From Multivorans sp965116445 (lineage in GTDB: Bacteria > Acidobacteriota > Thermoanaerobaculia > Multivoradales > Multivoraceae): 64,000 nucleotides of DNA. Shown piece by piece: positions 59,427 through 64,000 of the stretch. How positions within the stretch are numbered: the stretch's first letter is position 1; every line of letters begins with the position of its first letter. A program made the position numbers and the translations under genes. Location of the stretch: NCBI GenBank assembly GCA_965116445.1, contig OZ220688.1:4340001-4404000 (forward strand), read 5' to 3'. Below the pieces are notes generated by a model. It was given only the letters and a program-made list of their open reading frames with translations. It did not search any database and was not told the origin of the DNA.

Positions 59427-60251
59427 ATGACCGTAGCCGAGATGAAGAGCACACCCGAGCCGGAGTTGCGGGTCGACGTCCAGGATCGCGTCGCCCTGCT
59501 GACGTTCAACCGTCCCAAGAAGCTGAACGCTCTTTCCGGCGAGATCACCGCCGGCCTCCACGAGGAACTGCCGCGGCTGGCGGCAGACCCTGATGTCGGC
59601 GCCATCGTCCTGACGGGCGAGGGCCGCGCCTTCTGCGCCGGGGGCGACGTATCCGGCATGGCAAAGTCGGGCGGCGGCGGCGCGCCGGCGACGCTCGAGC
59701 AACGAATCGATGGTCTGCGGAACGGTCAGGAAGCGGCTTGGCTGGTTCACTCCGTTCCCAAGGTCACGATCGCTCTGGTCAACGGCTTCGCCATGGGCGC
59801 CGGCCTGGGTCTGGCGGCGAGCTGCGACCTGCGGCTGGCGTCGAGCATGGCGAAGTTCGGCACCGCGTACTCGAAGGTGGGCTTCGGCGGCGACTGGGGG
59901 ACGACCTGGCAGTTGACCCGGCTGGTCGGCCCGGCGGTGGCCAAGGAACTGTTCTTCACCGCCGACATCATCGATGCCGAAGAGGCGCGGCGAATCGGCC
60001 TGGTGAACCGGATCTACGACGCGGAGAGCTTCCACGCGGAAGGGATGGAGTTCGCGTCGCGACTCGCCCACGGGCCGCTGGTGAGCTATCGCTGGATGAA
60101 GGAGAACGTGAACCTGGCGGTCACGCAGGACTTCCGGTCAATCCTCGACCGGGAGGCGATATCTCACATCCGTTGCGGCGAGACCGACGATCACCGCGAA
60201 GGCGTTACGGCCTTCATGGAGAAGCGGGCGCCGCGGTTCACGGGGCGCTGA
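59427..60251 (+). CDS. Enoyl-CoA hydratase/isomerase family protein
   Basis: This 274-residue crotonase-fold protein has the oxyanion-hole segments GRAFCAGGDVSGM and NGFAMGAGLGLAASCDLRLAS. At the second catalytic position it reads KVGFGGDWGTTWQL; the usual Glu in LG-x-x-PG-x-GGT is replaced by an Asp/Trp-containing loop, as in some isomerases and dehalogenases, so hydratase activity is not certain. The ATG at 59427 has AGGAG 8 bases upstream. Isolated between the ECF unit and a convergent porin gene. Confidence 0.87.
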   Translation: MTVAEMKSTPEPELRVDVQDRVALLTFNRPKKLNALSGEITAGLHEELPRLAADPDVGAIVLTGEGRAFCAGGDVSGMAKSGGGGAPATLEQRIDGLRNGQEAAWLVHSVPKVTIALVNGFAMGAGLGLAASCDLRLASSMAKFGTAYSKVGFGGDWGTTWQLTRLVGPAVAKELFFTADIIDAEEARRIGLVNRIYDAESFHAEGMEFASRLAHGPLVSYRWMKENVNLAVTQDFRSILDREAISHIRCGETDDHREGVTAFMEKRAPRFTGR

Positions 60252-60258
60252 CGCGAGA

Positions 60259-60286
60259 ACGCCCGAGGCTTTCGAGCCTCGGGCGT
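60259..60286. terminator. Terminator-like hairpin with TTCG loop
   Basis: ACGCCCGAGGCT and AGCCTCGGGCGT form a perfect 12-bp stem closed by TTCG, 8 bp after the enoyl-CoA hydratase stop. It also precedes the stop of the convergent porin gene, so it may act in both directions. There is no T-run. Confidence 0.7.
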
Positions 60287-60294
60287 CAGGCGGA

Positions 60295-60321
60295 GCCGGC
60301 CTGGCGGCCGGCGCACCCAGT
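60295..60321 (-). repeat. Structured intergenic repeat, copy 9
   Basis: On the minus strand this is ACTGGGTGC followed by GCCGGCC-GCCA-GGCCGGC: the same stem as copies 4 and 10 with a different loop. It ends 4 bp before the porin stop codon. Confidence 0.8.
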
Positions 60322-60325
60322 TCTT

Positions 60326-61018
60326 CTAGAACGAGAAGCCGATGCCGGCCAGGAAGTCGACGGGCTGTTCCGGCAGCGCGTCGCTGTCCAGGGCGTCGAC
60401 GTAGCTGACGAACGCCGACCATGCGCCGCCGGAAAGGCCGAAGGTGAGGTTGCCGTCGTACATGCCACCGGAGAGGCCGTTGTAGGCGGCGGCGAAGTCG
60501 TCGCCCGCGTAGCCGGCCGAGACGTCGACACTCCAGGCGAGGGCGTCGCTCACGTCGCCTCCGAACGAGACGCCGACGTTCGCGTAGAAGTCCTTGACCT
60601 CGTCGATGTCGTAGTAGAGCGACACGCTCGGCGACGCGGTGACATCCCAGCCGACAGTCGCGTAGAGCTCGCGGGTGCCGGCGAAGGGCGTGTTCGGAAA
60701 CAGGTACTCGATGAAGCCGATCTCGGCCGAGACTGCGTCCGAGCCGAACCCGTAGGAGGCCGTGAGATCGATCTCGTTGAACTCGGCGCTCATGTCGTTC
60801 GCGTCGTCAATGTCGAGGTTGCCCCAGACGTTGATCGCGAAGCCGCTGTCGTTCGAGGCGGTGACGGAGGGCTGCCACACGGCGCCATCGGTGAAGGTGA
60901 TGCCGCGCCAGACGTAGGCCGACGCGAAGTCGAGGGCGTATTCAGCGTCGCCCGCTGCCGGGGCGGCGGCGAGGCTGAGCAAGGCGAGTAGAACGAAGAT
61001 TGCTGATTTCCGGATCAT
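60326..61018 (-). CDS. Outer-membrane beta-barrel porin (TorF-like)
   Basis: This 230-residue protein has a signal peptide (about 1-22), then short alternating strands with aromatic girdles: FASAYVWRGITFTDGAVWQPS and GFAINVWGNLDIDD resemble the TIGR02001/TorF family, whose N-terminus reads SDYVFRGIS. The last residue is Phe (GIGFSF), the outer-membrane assembly signal. The ribosome site TAAGGAGGT is perfect. A sigma-54 promoter lies just upstream and a sigma-54 activator is the next gene, so transcription is probably inducible. The transported compound is unknown. Confidence 0.82.
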   Translation of the reverse strand: MIRKSAIFVLLALLSLAAAPAAGDAEYALDFASAYVWRGITFTDGAVWQPSVTASNDSGFAINVWGNLDIDDANDMSAEFNEIDLTASYGFGSDAVSAEIGFIEYLFPNTPFAGTRELYATVGWDVTASPSVSLYYDIDEVKDFYANVGVSFGGDVSDALAWSVDVSAGYAGDDFAAAYNGLSGGMYDGNLTFGLSGGAWSAFVSYVDALDSDALPEQPVDFLAGIGFSF

Positions 61019-61060
61019 TGGTGACCTCCTTAGGGCATGGTTGCCGGTTCCGTGTTGAGG

Positions 61061-61077
61061 TAGCAACACGGGTGCCA
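61061..61077 (-). promoter_or_regulatory. Sigma-54 promoter of the porin gene
   Basis: On the minus strand TGGCAC-CCGTG-TTGCTA matches the -24/-12 consensus TGGCAC-N5-TTGCA, with the required 10 bases between GG and GC. Predicted transcription begins about 30 bases before the porin ribosome site. The perfect palindrome GTTGCAAC at 61188-61195 lies about 115 bp further upstream, a suitable distance for an activator site. Confidence 0.75.
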
Positions 61078-61288
61078 ACCGATCCGGAACCGGGAATTCC
61101 GACGTCAAACCGTTGCGCGTCAAGGGGTTCGGCCTCGCGCCTTCGTGGCGGTTCCGGGCCGGGAGTCAAGCCGGGCCATACAATTTTGTTGCAACCCGCA
61201 TAGTGGGCTGACAAACGTGGGCCGGGAGGTCTGCCGCACTAGACTCCTTGAACAGGCATGCCCTTTACAGTTGAGGCAAGTTCCGCCC

Positions 61289-61315
61289 ACTGGGTGCGCC
61301 GGCCTTCTGGCCGGC
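61289..61315 (+). repeat. Structured intergenic repeat, copy 10
   Basis: ACTGGGTGC followed by GCCGGCC-TTCT-GGCCGGC, identical over 27 bases to copy 4 at 38088. Confidence 0.8.
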
Positions 61316-61369
61316 ATCCGCTCCGGCCTGAACGCTCGTCGGTCTGAGGCGAAGCCTCGCTAGCTATAG

Positions 61370-62908
61370 CTAGCCGGCGTAGCGGTTCGGGTCGATGCCG
61401 TACTTCTTGATCTTGTAGCCGGTGATCCGCGGCGTGGTGCGCAGCTTGCGTGACGCTTCGGCGATGTTCCCGCGGGCGCCCTTCAGGGCGTCGCGCAGCA
61501 GGTCGCGCTCGTAGTTCTCGACCAGGTAGCGGAAGCTCCCCGGCGGCTCGGTGCCGGAACTCTCCGCGGTCTGAAGGGTCGGCGGCAGGTGGTGGGGATG
61601 GATGACGTCGTTCCTTGCCACCAGGACCGCGCGTTCAATGCAGCTCTCGAGCTCCCGGACGTTGCCGGGCCAGTGGTAGCTCATCAGCATGTCGATCACG
61701 GCGCTCGAGAGACGGCGGACGTTGGCGCCGTTGGCGCGCGCATAGCGCTCCAGGAAGAAGTCGGCCAACTGGACGATGTCCGACTTGCGCTTGCGCAGCG
61801 GCGGGACGTGGATGGGGAACACGTTCAGGCGGTAGAACAGGTCCTCCCGAAACTCAGCCCGCGCGGTCATGTCCGACAGGTCCTTGTTGGTCGCGGCGAT
61901 GATCCTCACGTCCGTCTTCAGGGTGCGGCTGCCGCCGACTCGTTCGAACTCCCGCTCCTGGAGCACCCGCAGCATCTTGATCTGGATCAGCAGGGGCACG
62001 TCGCCGACTTCGTCCAGAAAGATCGTGCCCGTGTGGGCGAGTTCGAAGCGCCCCTTGCGTTGATGGATCGCGCCGGTGAAGGCGCCGCGCTCGTGGCCGA
62101 ACAGCTCGCTCTCGATCACGCTCTCGGGCAGTGCGGCGCAGTGGACCTTGACGAATGGCTTCGTGGCGCGAGCGCTGTTGTAGTGGATCGCCTGCGCCAC
62201 GAGCTCCTTGCCGGTGCCTGTTTCCCCGGTGATCAGGACGCTCGTGTTGCTGCCGGAGACGGTGGCGATCTGGTCGTACACCTCCTGCATCTCGTGCGAG
62301 TTGCCGACGATGTTGTTGGGACGGAAACGGTCACGGAGCTGGGCGCGCAGGCGCTCGTTCTCCTCCTCGAGCTGCTCCTTCTCCTCCTCGGCGGTGCGGC
62401 GCAGCTTGACCGCCTGGGCGATCAGGGAGCCGGCGATCAGGAGCACGCGGACGTCGCCGTTCAGATCGTGGTCCGGGTCGTAGGCCCGGTCGACGCTGAG
62501 CGCGCCATAGGTCTCGTTGCCCGTGCGAATCGGTACGCACAGGAAGGAGACCTCCGCGCTCTTGCCGCGCTGGGTTCGGTCGAGGAACGTCTCGGACTCG
62601 ATCGTCTTCGGGATCACTTCCGGCTCACCGGTCTCGATCACCTTGCCGGTGACGCCCTCGCCGAGGCGGTATCGGACCTGGGAGGTCTGCTGGCCGGTCA
62701 GTCCGTGGGCGACCTCGATGTGGATGTCGCCGGTCTTCCGGTTGAGCAGCGTGATCGTGCCGTGCTTGAGGTTCAGGTGCTCCGCCAGCGTGGAGAGCGC
62801 GGGCTGGGTCACGTCACGCAGTTCGAGGCTCTCACCGAGCGTCTGGCTCAGGCGGTAGAGGAGCTCCAGTTCCGTGGGTTCGCGCGAGTTCACAGCTAGC
62901 CAGCCCAT
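61370..62908 (-). CDS. Sigma-54-dependent transcriptional activator, NifA-like (GAF-AAA-HTH)
   Basis: This about 512-residue regulator has an N-terminal GAF domain (about 15-175), a coiled-coil linker rich in Glu (about 180-205), the AAA+ domain with GETGTGKELVAQAIH (Walker A), ESELFGHERGAFTGA (sigma-54 contact loop), GTIFLDEVGDVPL (Walker B) and YHWPGNVRELESCIER, and a C-terminal Fis-type helix-turn-helix (NIAEASRKLRTTPRITGYKIKKYGI). The IGYK(V/I)xKYGI ending resembles NifA rather than NtrC. The GAF ligand is unknown. ATG at 62908 is used; upstream in-frame starts exist. The adjacent porin is a probable target. Confidence 0.9.
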   Translation of the reverse strand: MGWLAVNSREPTELELLYRLSQTLGESLELRDVTQPALSTLAEHLNLKHGTITLLNRKTGDIHIEVAHGLTGQQTSQVRYRLGEGVTGKVIETGEPEVIPKTIESETFLDRTQRGKSAEVSFLCVPIRTGNETYGALSVDRAYDPDHDLNGDVRVLLIAGSLIAQAVKLRRTAEEEKEQLEEENERLRAQLRDRFRPNNIVGNSHEMQEVYDQIATVSGSNTSVLITGETGTGKELVAQAIHYNSARATKPFVKVHCAALPESVIESELFGHERGAFTGAIHQRKGRFELAHTGTIFLDEVGDVPLLIQIKMLRVLQEREFERVGGSRTLKTDVRIIAATNKDLSDMTARAEFREDLFYRLNVFPIHVPPLRKRKSDIVQLADFFLERYARANGANVRRLSSAVIDMLMSYHWPGNVRELESCIERAVLVARNDVIHPHHLPPTLQTAESSGTEPPGSFRYLVENYERDLLRDALKGARGNIAEASRKLRTTPRITGYKIKKYGIDPNRYAG

Positions 62909-63249
62909 CGTCGCTGCAGTCGGGACGCGGCTCGCCCGTGCCGGAACGCGGATCCGAGGTGGTACGGAGCCAACCTCGGAATCGCGGCCGACCTCTCCCT
63001 CCTTTGGCGGCGAAACGTTCGTTGCCTTCTGCGCGGATCCTGTCACAGCCGGGGTTCGGTCGGGCATGGAGGGTCGACTGAGCAAGCGCCGCCAAACCTG
63101 TCGCAAGCTCCATGTTTGGCCCCAGCCCCCACCTGACCGACAGTTCGCGTCGTAGAACTTGCTTCGCTGCGTTCTACGGCGCGAGCTGCCGGAGCGCGCC
63201 GAGACGGGCTTGCACCACTCCCTGCCGCGATAGCTTCGCGTACGGCTTC
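62909..63249. other. Divergent intergenic region with a large hairpin
   Basis: These 341 bp separate the sigma-54 activator from the deoxyhypusine-synthase-like gene. Apart from the hairpin at 63141-63188 no gene or clear promoter was seen. The left part could instead encode an N-terminal extension of the activator, as its frame stays open to about 63106. Confidence 0.5.
63141..63188 (+). other. 18-bp RNA-type hairpin before the deoxyhypusine-synthase-like gene
   Basis: The arms 63141-63158 (CAGTTCGCGTCGTAGAAC) and 63171-63188 (GTTCTACGGCGCGAGCTG) pair over 18 positions; the two non-Watson-Crick positions become U-G wobbles if transcribed on the plus strand. The loop is 12 bases. It lies 62 bp before the next start codon, so it could be a leader control element or a terminator. 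Confidence 0.6.
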
Positions 63250-64000
63250 ATGAGCGATCGACCTTCCAAGTCCTCAGGCGGCACGCGGCGACCGGCCGAG
63301 TTCGCCGACGGCCAGGGGCTGGAACCGCTCGAGGCGCTCGATCTGAGCTCCGTCGAGTCCTTCTCCGATCTCCTCGCGGCGATGAAGTCCACCTCGTTCG
63401 GGGGCCGTCAGCTTGGCGAGGCGGCGGACGTGCTCCATGACATGGCTGCGGATCCGGACTGCCTGGTAGTCGGCACGTTCACCGGCGCGATGACCGCGGC
63501 CAAGCAGGGGCTCGTCCTCTGCGACATGATCGACCACGGGCTGCTCGACGCGATCGTCTGCACCGGCGCCCTGATGGTCCACGGCTTCGTCGAGTCGGTC
63601 GGGATGGTCCACTTCAAGGTTCCGGCGGGCGACGGCGGGCTGGACGACCGGTCGGCGTACTACGCCGGTTTCGATCGCATCTACGACACGCTGGAGCTGG
63701 AGAGCAACCTGGACCGGGTGGAGCTCATCGTCCACTCCATCCTGGAGCAGTGGCCCGAGGGCGAGGTCGCCTGTTCGCGAACCCTGAACGAGGCGTTCGG
63801 GCGGTGGCTGAGCGAAGGTGCGGGTGCACAGGCCGAGGCGGAGCCGGGCCAGAACCGGCCGGTGCGCGGAGTGCTTTCCTCCTCCTGGCGCCGCGGCGTG
63901 CCGGTCTACGTGCCGGCGTTCACCGACTCGGAGATCGGGCTCGACTTCGCGCTCTTCAACCGGGCACGCCGGCGGCGCGGGCGGGCGCCGGTGCGCTTCG
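63250..64000 (+). CDS. Deoxyhypusine-synthase-like protein (partial, runs off the window)
   Basis: An open frame starts at the ATG at 63250 and continues without a stop to the end of the window (250 codons). It contains CLVVGTFTGAMTAAKQGLVLCDMIDHGLLDAIVCTGA, then FDRIYDTLELESNLDRVE and a late SSWRRGVPVYVPAFTDSEIGLDFAL. These match deoxyhypusine synthases, whose GAxxxxG and PVFxPxFTDSxxG regions bind NAD and spermidine. Bacteria lack eIF5A, so bacterial members often act as homospermidine synthase-like enzymes or on unknown partners. The catalytic Lys region is outside the window. Confidence 0.85.
   Translation, partial: MSDRPSKSSGGTRRPAEFADGQGLEPLEALDLSSVESFSDLLAAMKSTSFGGRQLGEAADVLHDMAADPDCLVVGTFTGAMTAAKQGLVLCDMIDHGLLDAIVCTGALMVHGFVESVGMVHFKVPAGDGGLDDRSAYYAGFDRIYDTLELESNLDRVELIVHSILEQWPEGEVACSRTLNEAFGRWLSEGAGAQAEAEPGQNRPVRGVLSSSWRRGVPVYVPAFTDSEIGLDFALFNRARRRRGRAPVRF

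Larger units (their letters stand above)
61019..61369. other. Intergenic region between sigma-54 activator and porin genes
   Basis: These 351 bp hold the porin leader and sigma-54 promoter, an AT-rich patch around 61180-61200 with GTTGCAAC, repeat copy 10, and near 61360 the GCTAGCTATAGCTAGC palindromic run ahead of the activator's stop codon. No gene was recognised. Confidence 0.6.

Noticed and set aside
1..64000. tRNA, rRNA, riboswitch, IS or prophage elements.
   Set aside because: No T-loop-like GGTTCGAATCC segments, no transposase or integrase motifs, and no phage structural genes were seen on either strand.

Overview
The window is dense, GC-rich bacterial chromosome (roughly two thirds G+C by eye) carrying almost only housekeeping and metabolic genes, with two short accessory insertions. 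A Gram-negative host is indicated by a TonB-dependent receptor with an Oar-like N-terminal domain, a beta-barrel porin and a lipoprotein. GTG/TTG starts and 4-base start/stop overlaps are common. Together with the CysO/Mec cysteine route and the Oar-type receptor, this suggests an Acidobacteriota-like lineage; that assignment is inference. No rRNA, tRNA, CRISPR array, transposase or phage gene was recognised.

Layout. 1-5526: arginine biosynthesis (argC 3' end, argJ, argB, argD, argH, argR). 5634-9469: a sulfite-oxidase-like molybdoenzyme (minus strand), then cysM, a JAMM protease and a CysO-MoeZ-rhodanese fusion, i.e. the sulfur-carrier cysteine pathway. 9638-12578: putative defence block (HEPN/AbiJ-like protein, SMC-type ATPase, TOPRIM-like partner). 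12583-15063: YgfZ, a HAD phosphatase and a MoaD-MoaE fusion. 15201-17484: a broken TonB receptor. 17423-26330: erpA, tdk, a hydrolase, a membrane zinc peptidase, phosphohexomutase, ileS and a degenerate hydrolase. 26418-30836: rlmH, an Ala/Lys-rich DksA-like protein, holA, mutM. 30875-38063: SLC13 permease and nitrilase (minus), then a giant GlmS-like protein with a nucleotide-sugar epimerase. 38165-41359: a secreted hydrolase and a TPP enzyme. 41516-43071: second ATPase-nuclease pair. 43141-49734: aminotransferase (minus), cobalt-type nitrile hydratase operon with a His-rich activator, folD, M28 peptidase. 49770-53747: HMG-CoA synthase, formylglycine-generating-enzyme-like lipoprotein, alkyltransferase-like protein, MFS permease. 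54271-61018: glyQS, aminotransferase, PDZ protein with ECF sigma/anti-sigma pair, enoyl-CoA hydratase, porin. 61370-64000: a sigma-54 activator and a deoxyhypusine-synthase-like gene cut by the window end.

Recurring themes. (1) Two ubiquitin-like sulfur carriers (CysO and MoaD) are each fused in front of their partner enzymes, so the essential Gly-Gly end is buried and must be released by proteolysis; a JAMM protease gene adjoins one of them. (2) Two unrelated 'SMC-like ATPase + nuclease-like partner' pairs sit as insertions between metabolic genes. (3) A family of structured intergenic repeats, built on a core reading ACTGGGTGCGCCGG followed by hairpins whose arms differ between copies but stay paired, occurs in at least nine gaps and even runs into the ends of ileS and of an MFS gene. 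(4) Gene 3' ends in the arginine cluster have been tandemly duplicated. A 363-bp segment with nested inverted repeats (53854-54216) and an 18-bp hairpin (63141-63188) are further non-coding structures without an assigned role.
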